In this document: positions 25,990 to 34,651 of the stretch, piece by piece
Layout of the letters: every line of letters begins with the position of its first letter
How positions within the stretch are numbered: the stretch's first letter is position 1
Origin: Sagittula salina
Lineage (GTDB): Bacteria; Pseudomonadota; Alphaproteobacteria; Rhodobacterales; Rhodobacteraceae
Direction of reading: 5' to 3'
NCBI RefSeq assembly: GCF_017813235.1
Contig: NZ_JAGISH010000002.1
Coordinates: 1 to 64,000 of the forward strand
Length of the DNA stretch: 64,000 bases
Translations under genes and position numbers: made by a program
The notes under the pieces: model-generated
Database searches by the model: none
What the model was told of the DNA's origin: nothing
The model's input: only the letters and a program-made list of their open reading frames with translations

Positions 25990-26823
25990 TCAGAGAGCCG
26001 TGCGCAGGTGCCAGAGGTCCGGGAAGAGTTCGACCGCCAGCATCCGTTTCAGGTAGGCCGCGCCGGAGGTGCCGCCGGTGCCACGTTTCAGCCCGATGAC
26101 GCGTTCGACCGTGGTGACATGGTTGAAACGCCAGCGGCGGAAGTAATCCTCCAGATCGACAAGTTTTTCGGCCAGTTCGTAGAGGTCCCAATGGGTGGCG
26201 GGATCGCGGTAGACCTCTGCCCAGGCCTGTTGCAGCGCGTCGTTCGGCGCGTGCGGGGCGTGGCGGTCGCGGTCCCGCGCGCCCTGGGGCAGGGCGATGC
26301 GGTCCGCCAGCAGGACCACCGCGCAGTCGTAAAGCGAGGGGCGGTCGAGTTCGGCGGCGAGTTTCGCCGCGATTTCTGGCCGGTGGTCGTGCGGGCGGAT
26401 CATCGCGGGGTTGCGGTTGCCGAGCAGGAATTCGATTTCGCGGTACTGCCACGACTGGAAGCCGGAGCTTTGGCCCAACGTCTTGCGGAAGGTGGTGTAA
26501 TCCGCCGGCGTCATGGTGCGCAGCACGTCCCAGGCGCCGTTCAGCTGTTCGAAGATCCGCGCGGTGCGGGTCAGCCGCTTGAACGCGGGGCGGATGTCGC
26601 CGGAGGAGAGTTCGGCGCGGGCGGCATGCAGTTCGTGCAGCGCGAGGCGCATCCAGAGTTCGGAGGTCTGGTGCTGGATGATGAAGAGCATCTCGTCCGG
26701 AGCGTCGGAGATCGGATGCTGCGCCGTCAGGATCGCGTCGAGGCGCAGATAGTCGCCGTAGGACATGCGGGCGTCAAAGGACATTTCCGCGCCGTCCTTG
26801 GCGGGGTCGTAGGGGTCGGTCAT
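25990..26823 (-). CDS. kynA: Tryptophan 2,3-dioxygenase
   Basis: 277 residues. Haem enzyme opening the indole ring of L-tryptophan to N-formylkynurenine. Motifs: [36 protein letters not shown] (substrate-binding His), [18 protein letters not shown], and the haem ligand His in [20 protein letters not shown] with the GTGGTSG active-site loop. Full length. Downstream of kynU on the same strand, separated by an intergenic repeat element. No kynurenine formamidase (kynB) is visible nearby. Confidence 0.96.
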   Translation of the reverse strand: MTDPYDPAKDGAEMSFDARMSYGDYLRLDAILTAQHPISDAPDEMLFIIQHQTSELWMRLALHELHAARAELSSGDIRPAFKRLTRTARIFEQLNGAWDVLRTMTPADYTTFRKTLGQSSGFQSWQYREIEFLLGNRNPAMIRPHDHRPEIAAKLAAELDRPSLYDCAVVLLADRIALPQGARDRDRHAPHAPNDALQQAWAEVYRDPATHWDLYELAEKLVDLEDYFRRWRFNHVTTVERVIGLKRGTGGTSGAAYLKRMLAVELFPDLWHLRTAL

Positions 26824-26852
26824 GGTCGTGTCGCCTTTGTCGAAGCGGGGAA

Positions 26853-26915
26853 GGGGGCGCTGCCCCCTCGGCCTTCGGCCTCACCCCCGGAGGTATTTGG
26901 AAAGCAGAGAAGCAA
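26853..26915 (-). repeat. Intergenic composite repeat, copy 1 (kynU/kynA gap)
   Basis: Hairpin GGGGGC-GCT-GCCCCC at 26853-26867 plus a GGTATTTGG...AGAAGCAAGG core (26891-26918 region), 5 bases from the kynU stop. Same core and hairpin recur at 30275, 33773, 37569, 39230 and, diverged, 40375. Confidence 0.75.
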
Positions 26916-26919
26916 GGCG

Positions 26920-28110
26920 TCAGGTGACGGGTTTGCGGGCGCGGTACTCGGGGCGGTCCCAGGCGCGGCTGTCGAGGATCTGCGCCAGCGTGGCGGCGGC
27001 GTGGTCGATGTCGCCCTCGGAGAGGTAGAGGGGCGTGATGCCGAAGCGCAGGATGTCGGGGGCGCGGAAGTCGCCGATGACGCCTGCGGCAATCAGCGCC
27101 TGCATGATGGCGTAGCCCTGCGGATGCCGGAAGGACACCTGGCTGCCGCGCATCGCGGGATCGCGCGGGGTGGCGAGCGCGAGGTCGGTGGAGGCCTCGA
27201 CGGCGGCGACGAGGCGGTCGGCGAGTTCCAGCGAGCGGGCGCGCAGCGCGTCGAGGTCGACGCCCTCCCAGACGTCGAGCGCCGCCTCCAGCGCGGCCAT
27301 CTGCAATACCGGCGGGGTGCCGACGCGCATCCGTTCGATGCCCGCCCCGGGGATATAGTTCAGGTCGAAGGCAAAGGGCGCCTTGTGCCCCAGCCAGCCC
27401 GCGAGCGCCGGTTCGGCGTGTTCGGCATGGCGGGGGGCGACGTAGATGAAGGCGGGCGCACCGGGGCCTGCGTTGAGGTACTTGTAGGTGCAGCCGACGG
27501 CGAAATCGGCGCCGCCTTGGGCGACGTGGACGGGGAAGGCGCCGGCGGAATGGGCGAGGTCCCAGATGGTCAGCGCGCCGTTGTCATGTGCGAGACGGGT
27601 GAGCGCGCCCATGTCGTGGCGGCGCCCGGTGCGGTAGTCGACCTCTGTCAGGAGGGTGACGGCGATGTCCTCGGTGATGTTCTGCGCGACGTCCTCGGGC
27701 GGGACGGTACGCAGTTCGAAGCCGTCGGGCAGGAGTTTCAGCAAGCCCTCTGCCATGTAGAGGTCGGTCGGGAAGTTGCCGGTGTCCGAGAGGATCACGC
27801 GGCGTCCGGGGTTCAGGTGCAGCGCGGCGGCGAGCGCCTGAAAGACCTTGATCGAGAGCGTGTCGCCGATGACGGTCTGCCCCGGTTCGGCGCCGATCAG
27901 GCGACCGATGCGGTCGCCAAGCGCGCGGGGCATGGCCATCCAGTCGGCGGTGTTCCATGCTGAAATGAGCTGCGCGCCCCATTCCTGCGTGACGGTCCGG
28001 GCGACACGGTCGGCGGTGGCGGTGGGCAGGGGGCCGAGCGAATTGCCATCGAGGTAGGTGATGCCCTGCGGCAGGTCGAAAAGGGCGCGGGTGCGGGTGA
28101 AGTCGGTCAT
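26920..28110 (-). CDS. kynU: Kynureninase
   Basis: 396 residues. PLP enzyme (fold type I) cleaving kynurenine to anthranilate and alanine. ALFDLPQGITYLDGNSLGP at the N-terminus, ISAWNTADWM, DTGNFPTDLYM, IWDLAHSAGA (PLP-binding Asp) and the lysine of the Schiff base in CTYKYLNAGPG are clear. The ATG at 28110 has GAGGA five bases upstream and is preferred over 28122. Works with kynA in tryptophan breakdown to anthranilate. Confidence 0.96.
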   Translation of the reverse strand: MTDFTRTRALFDLPQGITYLDGNSLGPLPTATADRVARTVTQEWGAQLISAWNTADWMAMPRALGDRIGRLIGAEPGQTVIGDTLSIKVFQALAAALHLNPGRRVILSDTGNFPTDLYMAEGLLKLLPDGFELRTVPPEDVAQNITEDIAVTLLTEVDYRTGRRHDMGALTRLAHDNGALTIWDLAHSAGAFPVHVAQGGADFAVGCTYKYLNAGPGAPAFIYVAPRHAEHAEPALAGWLGHKAPFAFDLNYIPGAGIERMRVGTPPVLQMAALEAALDVWEGVDLDALRARSLELADRLVAAVEASTDLALATPRDPAMRGSQVSFRHPQGYAIMQALIAAGVIGDFRAPDILRFGITPLYLSEGDIDHAAATLAQILDSRAWDRPEYRARKPVT

Positions 28111-28218
28111 GTCTGTCCTCATGCGCGTGACGGAAGGTCCCGTCCCGGCAGGGGACGGTGGATCAGGGATGCGGCGCGCTGTGCGTGGGCGGGTCCGGGC
28201 GGTGGCAGGTATACGGCA

Positions 28219-28977
28219 TCACATGTCGCCCCCGGCGATCTGCACCGCCTGTCCGTTCATGCTGCCGGAGTTCTGCGCGCAGAGAAACAGTGCGGCTTCG
28301 GCGACCTCTTCCGGGCGGATCAGGCGACCGTGCGGGTTGACGCCCACCATGAGGTCCTTGGCCGCTGCTGCGTCCATGCCGGTGCGGGCCATGATGCTGT
28401 CGACGTTGCGCGATACGATTTCCGTGTCCACGTAGGCCGGGCAGAGGGCGTTGAAGGTCCAGGGCCTGGCGGCGTAATCGGCGGCCAGCGCGCGGATCAG
28501 CCCGACGACCGCGTGTTTCGAGGCGGTGTAGGTGGGCGCCCCCTTCAGCCCCTTCAGCCCCGCGACGGAGGAAACGGCGATGACGCGGCCCCAGTCCGTC
28601 GTGGTCATGGACTTCAGCGATTCGCGGATGGTGAGGAAGGCGCCATCGAGGTTGGTCGCCATCATGCGGCGCCAGAAATCCAGGTCTGTCTTCAGGAGCG
28701 CGCGGCCTTCGGCGATGCCCGCGTTGGGGATGCAGATCTGCACCGGGCCGCGGGCCGCCACAGCAGCCGCGATGCCGTCCACGACGGAGGATTCGTCCAT
28801 CACGTCCATCCGCAGGGGATGCAGGCCGGGGGTGGCAGCCTCCTCCAGCGTGGCAAGGCGGCGGCCGGTGATGGTGACCTCTGCGCCGTGGTCGGCCAGT
28901 GCGCGTGCGATGGCAAGGCCGATGCCCGTGCCACCGCCGGTGACCAGCGCGTGTTTGCCCTTCAGATGCCCGAACAT
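28219..28977 (-). CDS. Short-chain dehydrogenase/reductase
   Basis: 252 residues. Classical SDR: cofactor motif VTGGGTGIGLAIA (TGxxxGIG), NAG in CIPNAGIAEG, catalytic Ser in VIAVSSVAGL and YxxxK in YTASKHAVVG, with C-terminal GGDM. Substrate unknown; the sequence is near 3-hydroxybutyrate and 3-oxoacyl reductases. The ATG follows GGAGGGC. Located upstream of kynU on the same strand with a 108-base gap, so a role beside tryptophan breakdown is possible but unsupported by specific evidence. Confidence 0.88.
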   Translation of the reverse strand: MFGHLKGKHALVTGGGTGIGLAIARALADHGAEVTITGRRLATLEEAATPGLHPLRMDVMDESSVVDGIAAAVAARGPVQICIPNAGIAEGRALLKTDLDFWRRMMATNLDGAFLTIRESLKSMTTTDWGRVIAVSSVAGLKGLKGAPTYTASKHAVVGLIRALAADYAARPWTFNALCPAYVDTEIVSRNVDSIMARTGMDAAAAKDLMVGVNPHGRLIRPEEVAEAALFLCAQNSGSMNGQAVQIAGGDM

Positions 28978-29097
28978 GATGCCCTCCCGTTTGCGCGCGA
29001 CTTTAACGCCGCTGCCGGGAGGGGCAAGACGATGGTTCTTGGCTTTTTTATTCACGGATGCGAATGTGTTTGGAGATTGGATGGAGGAGACCCGGAA

Positions 29098-30078
29098 ATG
29101 ACAGGCGTTCGGATTGGGATGGCGCTTCTGGTGGCGCTGGCAGGGGGGCAGTCGGGGGGGCAAGTCGCGGCGGAGGTCGTGGCGCAGCAGGACATCGCGG
29201 ACAAGTATCCGCAGTCGGAATTGTACAACAAACCGGTCGAGGTCATCCCCGGCGTCTGGAGCGCGATCGGGGCCACCGCGCCGCCGAGTTACGAGAACGC
29301 GGGCCACAACAACAACCTGTCCTTCATCGTGACGGGTGACGGCGTGGTGGTGGTGAACGGCGGTGCCTCCGCGCGGCTGGCGCAGGCGCTGCACGACGAG
29401 ATCCGCGCGGTGACGGACCAGCCGGTGAAGCTGGTGATCGACGAGAACGGCCAGGGCCACGCGGTGCTGGGCAATGCCTACTGGCGGGGGCAGGGCGTCG
29501 ACGTGCTGGGCCATGTGGAGACCATCGAGGTCGTGGAGCAGGAGGGCGATTTCCTGTTGCAGGCCATGCGGGGCTACAACAAGGACCGCGCGGAGGGCAC
29601 GGAGATCGCGGTGCCGAATCTGTCATTCGAGGACCGCTATGACGCCAGCATGGGCGGGGTGGAAATCGAGGTGCTGCGCCTTGGCCCCGCGCATTCGCCC
29701 GGCGATACGCAGGTCTGGCTGCCGGGGATGGGCATGGTGATCGCGGGCGACATCGCGTTTCATGAACGGATGCCGCCGATCTTTGGCGATACCTGCACCC
29801 ACTGTTGGATCGAGACATTCGAGGGTCCGTTCACCGCGCTGGGCGCCACATGGGTGATCCCGGGCCATGGCCATCCCACGAACATGGCGGCGGTGCGCGA
29901 GGGCACGGTTGGTTATCTCTCGGACCTGCGCGAGAAGATCGGCGCGCATATCGAGGACGGCGGCGACCTCGCGGGTGCCTTTTACGTCGATCAGACGCGC
30001 TGGGCGGGGCTGGATACCTTCGAGGAACTGGCGACGAAGAATGCCGGCCGGGTTTTCGAGGAAATGGAGTGGGAGTGA
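29098..30078 (+). CDS. MBL-fold hydrolase-like exported protein with degenerate metal motif
   Basis: 326 residues. A signal peptide (VRIGMALLVALAGG...VAAEVVA) precedes a metallo-beta-lactamase fold: NNNLSFIVTGDGVVVVNGG, then the position of the HxHxDH motif, which reads DENGQGHAVLGN, so only the last His remains. Later elements are kept: PAHSPGDTQVWLPG, AGDIAFHERM and VIPGHGHPTN. Relatives with intact motifs include the SoxH-like periplasmic hydrolases. Either metal binding is altered or the protein is not a canonical hydrolase. GGAGGAGACC precedes the ATG. Confidence 0.82.
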   Translation: MTGVRIGMALLVALAGGQSGGQVAAEVVAQQDIADKYPQSELYNKPVEVIPGVWSAIGATAPPSYENAGHNNNLSFIVTGDGVVVVNGGASARLAQALHDEIRAVTDQPVKLVIDENGQGHAVLGNAYWRGQGVDVLGHVETIEVVEQEGDFLLQAMRGYNKDRAEGTEIAVPNLSFEDRYDASMGGVEIEVLRLGPAHSPGDTQVWLPGMGMVIAGDIAFHERMPPIFGDTCTHCWIETFEGPFTALGATWVIPGHGHPTNMAAVREGTVGYLSDLREKIGAHIEDGGDLAGAFYVDQTRWAGLDTFEELATKNAGRVFEEMEWE

Positions 30079-30399
30079 AGCGCATTCCCTGTTGAGTGAC
30101 GCAAGGGCGCGGGAAAGGCTTTCCGCGCAGGGTTCGCCGTGTCTCGTGAGACGTGGCGCTGCGCCGGGTCATGTCGGGTGTGGGCCGCGCGCAGGCAGGG
30201 AGCATTCGCCATCGCGGGCCGGGGGGCACCCGAGGGAAGGGCGCGCTGCCCCCGCCCGCCTGCGGAGCGACTCGCCCGCGGTATGCCGGAACCAAGGAAG
30301 CAGGGGCGCCCGGCCTGGCTTCTTTGGTTCGAAAATACCGCGGGGGGAGGCCGCAGGCCGTGGGGGGCAGCGCCCCCTTCGCGCCCGAACGGGCGCGCT
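30079..30399. other. 321-base gap between convergent genes, carrying an inverted pair of repeats
   Basis: No gene seen. Holds two opposed copies of the intergenic core: 30275-30306 on the plus strand (CCGCGGTATGCCGGAACCAA then GGAAGCAGGG) and 30316-30346 on the minus strand (GCTTCTTTGGTTCGAAAATA then CCGCGGGG). A GGGGGC-AGC-GCCCCC hairpin lies at 30363-30377. The rest is GC-rich with several short palindromes. Confidence 0.7.
30275..30346. repeat. Intergenic composite repeat, copies 2 and 3 as an inverted pair
   Basis: The two cores face each other about 10 bases apart and could form a stem of roughly 25 imperfect pairs. Downstream of both convergent genes. Confidence 0.8.
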
Positions 30400-31098
30400 T
30401 CAGGAGATTTCGACCGCGCGGCCTTCGGCCAGCATCCCGCGGGTGTCGAGCGGTTCGCGGAAGCCCGCGCGAACCTTTTCCGCAAGGTCTTCCTCCAGGC
30501 GCTTGACCTCCGCGATCTTGCCGATGATCTCGTCGATACGGTCGAAGGGCACCACGACCACGCCGTTCAGGTCGGCCACGATCATGTCGCCTGTCGATAC
30601 GTGGCGCCCTCCGACCACCGCCGCGGTGCCGGTCACGCCGGGGCCGCTGACCGAGGGCGAATTCGGGTTCAGCCCGGCGCACCAGCAGGGCAGGCCGGTT
30701 TTCACGATGCCCTCGTAATCCCGCATCGGACCGTCAGTGACAAAAGCCGCCGCGCCGGCGTTCTTCAACATGCCCGAGATCTGATCGCCAATGGTCGCGC
30801 ATGTTCGCGTGCCATGCGCCGCATGCACGAGGATGTCGCCGGGAACCAGGCGCTCGACCGCCGCCAGCGTGGCGAGGATGTCGGCGGGACCGGAATCGCA
30901 GACCAGCGCCGGGCCAGCGGCAAAGCTGGGCAGGTCCTGCCCAAAGCCCAGCGGTGCGACGCTGGCGTCCATCGCGGCTGTGCCGCCCATCGCGTCGGCC
31001 ACATGCGCGGTCTCCACGCCCTGGAAGGCGGCGATCTGTGCGTCGGTCGGGCGCGGAGCGGAGGCGATGAGTGTCAGGGCAGGGGGCACTTCGATCAT
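30400..31098 (-). CDS. RraA-like family protein (HMG/CHA aldolase-like)
   Basis: 232 residues. The RraA/DlpA fold: VADAMGGTAAMDASVAPL, the ligand region GDILVHAAHGTRTCATIGD, the GPMRDYEGI motif (family consensus DGxxRD; here TDGPMRDYEG is complete) and GDMIVADLNGVVVVP. Members with the catalytic Asp and Arg act as divalent-metal aldolases on 4-hydroxy-4-methyl-2-oxoglutarate or similar 2-keto acids. The key residues are present, so an aldolase or decarboxylase of 2-keto acids is likely, which fits the surrounding sugar-acid genes. Confidence 0.85.
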   Translation of the reverse strand: MIEVPPALTLIASAPRPTDAQIAAFQGVETAHVADAMGGTAAMDASVAPLGFGQDLPSFAAGPALVCDSGPADILATLAAVERLVPGDILVHAAHGTRTCATIGDQISGMLKNAGAAAFVTDGPMRDYEGIVKTGLPCWCAGLNPNSPSVSGPGVTGTAAVVGGRHVSTGDMIVADLNGVVVVPFDRIDEIIGKIAEVKRLEEDLAEKVRAGFREPLDTRGMLAEGRAVEIS

Positions 31099-31119
31099 GG
31101 CTGTGGTCCTTTTTGGATG

Positions 31120-31617
31120 TCAGTCGCGTGTCACCCGCCACAGCAGGCGGATGTAGGCCAGGCCGGAGGCGGTGGCCTCGCAGCGGGTTTTTTCCATCTG
31201 CAGGAGGGATGCCTCGATCTCTGTCAAGCGGCCCAGGTCGGCCAGCCGGTCGCATTGCAGCAAGCCCGAGAGCAGGTCGTATTTCGCTTCGATACGGGCG
31301 CGCAGGGCGACGGGTTCGGGGGCTTCCGTGTCCAGCAGACCCAGCCGCGCGGCGGTGGCGCGGGTCCAGGAGTCCTTTGCCTCCGAGAAACACAGCGTCA
31401 CCGCCGCGGGCGCCTCTGCGCTGATCGTGCCGCACGGGGCATGCGCGGTTGCAAGGCAGGCCTTGGGGTCGGAGTTTGCGTTCCGTGCCGTCTGCACGCA
31501 GGCGGTCAGGGCCGCGACATCCGGCGCGGTTTCCGCCGCCCCGGCGGGCCGTGCCGTGCAGGCGGTCATTGGGGCGGCCAAAAGGGCGGCCACCATGGCC
31601 GCGATGGTCCATCGCAT
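31120..31617 (-). CDS. Exported Cys-containing hypothetical protein, possible lipoprotein
   Basis: 165 residues. The N-terminal signal region MRWTIAAMVAALLAAPMTACTA has a possible lipobox (APMTAC). The mature part is helical with several Cys (ALTACVQ, KACLATAHAPCG, VTLCFSE, LLQCDRL, KTRCEATA) and a conserved-looking LAYIRLLWRVTR end. It resembles small periplasmic proteins with a lysozyme-inhibitor-like (LprI) layout seen in Rhodobacteraceae, but I cannot assign it firmly. It is 21 bases upstream of the RraA-like gene, same strand. Confidence 0.65.
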   Translation of the reverse strand: MRWTIAAMVAALLAAPMTACTARPAGAAETAPDVAALTACVQTARNANSDPKACLATAHAPCGTISAEAPAAVTLCFSEAKDSWTRATAARLGLLDTEAPEPVALRARIEAKYDLLSGLLQCDRLADLGRLTEIEASLLQMEKTRCEATASGLAYIRLLWRVTRD

Positions 31618-31717
31618 GAAGTCCTCCCGTGGGATACAGGGACATCCGGCGCGGTTTTCCGCACCTTGTCGCCGCCATGGGAGGGGTGCGACCCGGTGGT
31701 GTCAAGGGGGCGCTTGC

Positions 31718-31733
31718 ATTTGGTATACCAAAT
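31718..31733. promoter_or_regulatory. Perfect 16-base operator palindrome upstream of the dehydratase gene
   Basis: ATTTGGTATACCAAAT, a complete dyad. The core TTGGTATACCAA is the known consensus of hexuronate regulators of the GntR family (UxuR/ExuR), and the same core flanks the gntR gene at 44055 and 44113. Confidence 0.85.
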
Positions 31734-31763
31734 CGCGAGGATGGCCGCAGCGGCGCCCCGGGA

Positions 31764-31805
31764 GATTCGGGCCGGAAGATTCGGGCCGGAAGATTCGGGA
31801 CCGGG
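31764..31805 (+). repeat. Three 14-base tandem units in the dehydratase leader
   Basis: GATTCGGGCCGGAA twice, then GATTCGGGACCGGG. Non-coding, so unlike the coding 12-base repeats the period is not a multiple of three. Confidence 0.85.
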
Positions 31806-31941
31806 TTCCGGCCGGTAATGAGACCACACTTGAAACCGGGCTTGAATCCGGGATCGGCACCGGGAATCGGGCGGGAACTCCGGCCCGGATTTGAATGGGA
31901 TGCGCCAGTCTGCGCCCGTGACCGGGCAGAGGGAGGACAAG

Positions 31942-33723
31942 ATGTCAGACACCCGCGCGAAAAAGCGCTTCCGCAGCCAGGAATGGTTCGACAACCCGAA
32001 CAACCCCGGCATGACCGCACTCTATGTCGAGCGTTATCAGAACAGCACCTACACCCGCCAAGAGCTGATGTCCGAACGCCCGGTGATCGGCATTGCCCAG
32101 ACCGGCAGCGACCTTGCGCCTTGCAACAAGATCCACGTCTTCCTGATGGACCGGATCAAGGCGGGTATCCGCGAGGCGGGCGGCATTCCGATGGAATTCC
32201 CCGTCCATCCGATCCAGGAGACCGGCAAGCGCCCGACGGCGGCGCTGGACCGCAACCTGGCCTATCTCGGTCTTGTCGAAGTGCTGCACGGCTACCCGCT
32301 GGATGGCGTCGTGCTGACAACGGGCTGTGACAAGACCACGCCCGCCATGCTGATGGGCGCGGCGACGGTCGACATTCCTGCCATCGCGCTCAACGGCGGG
32401 CCGATGCTGGACGGCTGGTGGAAGGGCAAGCGCGCCGGATCGGGCGCCATTGTCTGGGAAAGCCGCCGCCTGCTGGCCGAAGGCAAGATCGACTACGAGG
32501 AATTCATGTCACGCGTGTGCTCCTCGGCGCCATCGCTCGGGCATTGCAACACCATGGGCACGGCCTCCACCATGAACGCCATGGCAGAGGCATTGGGCAT
32601 GTCCCTGACAGGGAATTCGGCCATCCCCGCGCCCTTCCGCGAGCGCATGGCCATGGCCTACGAGACCGGCAAGCGCATCGTGCAGATGGTGCTGGACGAT
32701 CTGAAGCCGTCCGACATCCTGACCCGCGAGGCCTTTGAGAACGCCATCGTGGTGAATGCCGCCATCGGCGGGTCCACCAACGCGCCGCCGCATCTGCAGG
32801 CCGTCGCCCGCCACGCGGGCGTCGAACTGAACGTGAAGGACTGGGAAACCGTCGGCTTTGACGTGCCGCTGCTGGTGAACATGCAGCCCGCCGGCGAATA
32901 CCTGGGCGAAAGCTTCTTCCGCGCGGGCGGGGTTCCGGCGGTGATGGGCGAGCTGCGCAAGGCGGGCCGCATCCATGACGGCGCGATGACCGCCACGGGC
33001 CGGACCATGGGCGAGAACCTCGCGGGCTGGGAAAGCCAGGACCGCGCGGTGATCAAGACCTACGCCGAGCCCATGCGTCAGAACGCGGGGTTCAAGGTGC
33101 TCTCGGGGAACCTGTTCGAGAGCGCGCTGATGAAGACCTCCGTGATCTCGAAGGACTTCCAGGAACGCTTCCTGTCGCATCCCGGCGCCGAGGGCATCCA
33201 CGAGGCACGGGCCATCGTTTTCGAAGGGCCGGAGGATTACCACGACCGGATCAACGACCCCGCGCTGGCCATCGACGAGGATTGCATCCTTTTCATCCGC
33301 GGCGTCGGCTGTGTCGGTTATCCCGGTTCGGCCGAGGTGGTGAACATGCAGCCGCCGGACGCGCTGATCAGGGCGGGCATCAACCACCTGCCCACGGTGG
33401 GCGACGGACGGCAGTCGGGGACATCGGAATCGCCGTCGATCCTGAACGCTTCGCCGGAATCCGTGGTGGGTGGCGGATTGGCCTACCTCGCCACCGGCGA
33501 CCGGGTCCGGCTCGATCTGAACGCCTCGCGCATGGATGCGCTGGTGCCTGAGGATGAATGGCAGGCCCGCATCGACGCGTGGAAGGCACCGGAGATGGTG
33601 CACCAGACGCCCTGGCAGGAGATCTACCGCACCCATGTCGGCCAGTTGGCCGATGGCGGCTGTCTGGAACTCGCGACGGCCTACCAGAAGGTCGCGCAGT
33701 CGCTGCCGCGCGACAACCACTAG
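31942..33723 (+). CDS. IlvD/Edd-family sugar acid dehydratase
   Basis: 593 residues. Fe-S dehydratase of the IlvD/Edd family, subgroup acting on pentonates and hexonates (arabinonate or xylonate type). MTALYVERYQNSTYTRQEL near the start, GIAQTGSDLAPCNKIH (cluster Cys), LTTGCDKTTPAMLMG (cluster Cys and Lys), and CSSAPSLGHCNTMGTASTMN (cluster Cys) are typical, with GVGCVGYPGSAEVVNMQPP near the end. It would convert an aldonate to a 2-keto-3-deoxy acid. First gene after the operator at 31718, followed by an SDR gene. Confidence 0.93.
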   Translation: MSDTRAKKRFRSQEWFDNPNNPGMTALYVERYQNSTYTRQELMSERPVIGIAQTGSDLAPCNKIHVFLMDRIKAGIREAGGIPMEFPVHPIQETGKRPTAALDRNLAYLGLVEVLHGYPLDGVVLTTGCDKTTPAMLMGAATVDIPAIALNGGPMLDGWWKGKRAGSGAIVWESRRLLAEGKIDYEEFMSRVCSSAPSLGHCNTMGTASTMNAMAEALGMSLTGNSAIPAPFRERMAMAYETGKRIVQMVLDDLKPSDILTREAFENAIVVNAAIGGSTNAPPHLQAVARHAGVELNVKDWETVGFDVPLLVNMQPAGEYLGESFFRAGGVPAVMGELRKAGRIHDGAMTATGRTMGENLAGWESQDRAVIKTYAEPMRQNAGFKVLSGNLFESALMKTSVISKDFQERFLSHPGAEGIHEARAIVFEGPEDYHDRINDPALAIDEDCILFIRGVGCVGYPGSAEVVNMQPPDALIRAGINHLPTVGDGRQSGTSESPSILNASPESVVGGGLAYLATGDRVRLDLNASRMDALVPEDEWQARIDAWKAPEMVHQTPWQEIYRTHVGQLADGGCLELATAYQKVAQSLPRDNH

Positions 33724-33772
33724 GGGCATTCGGGGGGCAGGAGGGGGCTCCGCCCCCCGCGCATGCGCGCTC

Positions 33773-33806
33773 CCCCCGGCGGTATTTGAAAACCAAAGAA
33801 GCAGGG
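33773..33806 (+). repeat. Intergenic composite repeat, copy 4
   Basis: GGCGGTATTTGAAAACCAAA followed by GAAGCAGGG, with a GGGGGCTCCGCCCCC hairpin at about 33733-33757 just upstream. Lies between the dehydratase and the SDR gene, 13 bases from the SDR start. Confidence 0.85.
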
Positions 33807-33818
33807 AGGGGGCGCGCC

Positions 33819-34556
33819 ATGAGCAAGTCCATCATCATCACCGGCGCGGGCCGCGGTATCGGCAAGGCCTGCGCGCTGACGTTTCTGGAGGCGGGCTGGA
33901 AGGTCGGCCTCGTCGGCCGTCAGCCGGCGCCGCTGGAAGAAGTCGCCGACGGGCACGCGGGCGCCCTGGTTCTGCCGGGCGACGTGGGGCAGGAGGCGGA
34001 GGTCGATCAGGTGTTCGACCGCGCCATGAGCGAATGGGGCCACATCGACGCGCTGTTCAACAACGCTGGCGTATCGGTCATGGGGGCCACGATCGATGAG
34101 ATCAGTGTTGACGATTGGCGCCGCTGCATGGACATCAACGTCACAGGCTCCTTCATCTGTGCCCGCGCGGCCTTCCGGCGGATGCGCGAGCAGAATCCGC
34201 AAGGCGGGCGCATCATCAACAACGGCTCCGTTTCGGCGGATGTGCCGCGCTGGGGCTCTGCGCCCTATACCGCGTCCAAACACGCGATCACCGGTCTGAC
34301 GCGGTCCATTTCGCTGGACGGGCGGCCCTTCGGCATCGCCTGCGGCCAGATCAACATCGGCAACGCGCTGACCGACATGGCGGCCAAGATGACCAAGGGC
34401 GTGCCGCAGGCTGACGGCTCCATCGCGGTGGAACCCGTCATGGACGTCAGGCACGTGGCCGACGCCGTGCTGCATATGGCGGAACTGCCGCTCGAGGCCA
34501 ACGTGCAGTTCATGACCATCATGGCGACGAACATGCCCTACATCGGCCGCGGCTGA
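33819..34556 (+). CDS. Short-chain dehydrogenase/reductase
   Basis: 245 residues. SDR with IIITGAGRGIGKACAL, NNAGVSVMG, the catalytic Ser in NNGSVSADVP and the YTASKHAI motif. Several residues near the end (NIGNALTDMAAKMTKG) are unlike the 3-oxoacyl reductase subgroup. Directly downstream of the IlvD/Edd-type dehydratase (96 bases), probably in the same transcript, so a dehydrogenase for a sugar acid or its 2-keto-3-deoxy product is the best guess. Confidence 0.88.
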   Translation: MSKSIIITGAGRGIGKACALTFLEAGWKVGLVGRQPAPLEEVADGHAGALVLPGDVGQEAEVDQVFDRAMSEWGHIDALFNNAGVSVMGATIDEISVDDWRRCMDINVTGSFICARAAFRRMREQNPQGGRIINNGSVSADVPRWGSAPYTASKHAITGLTRSISLDGRPFGIACGQINIGNALTDMAAKMTKGVPQADGSIAVEPVMDVRHVADAVLHMAELPLEANVQFMTIMATNMPYIGRG

Positions 34557-34636
34557 GCGCGGTTGACCGGGAGGGGGCGTCGTCCCCTGTCTTACCCTGG
34601 TCCAGAGACCTCCGGGGGGAGGCGCGCAGGGGCGGG

Positions 34637-34651
34637 GGGGGCAGCGCCCCC
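34637..34651. repeat. GGGGGC-AGC-GCCCCC hairpin after the EamA gene
   Basis: The hairpin half of the intergenic composite element, without a recognisable core, 1 base from the stop of the minus-strand EamA gene. It may end that gene's transcript, though no T-run follows. Confidence 0.55.

Larger units (their letters stand above)
31618..31941. promoter_or_regulatory. Divergent promoter region with GntR-type operator and repeats
   Basis: 324 bases between the lipoprotein-like gene (minus) and the IlvD/Edd dehydratase (plus). It contains the palindrome at 31718-31733, three 14-base repeats at 31764-31805 and a further GC-rich stretch with GGAATCGGG/GGAACTCCGG-like units to about 31890. The ribosome site GAGGGAGGACAAG precedes the ATG at 31942. 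No gene is supported inside. Confidence 0.75.

Noticed and set aside
23501..26452. Very long minus-strand open frame over the molybdenum hydroxylase genes
   Set aside because: It lies opposite two complete, well-supported genes; its composition is that of a GC-rich shadow frame with no recognisable motifs.
25942..27963. Long plus-strand open frame over kynA and kynU
   Set aside because: Antisense shadow of kynA and kynU, which have clear active-site motifs.
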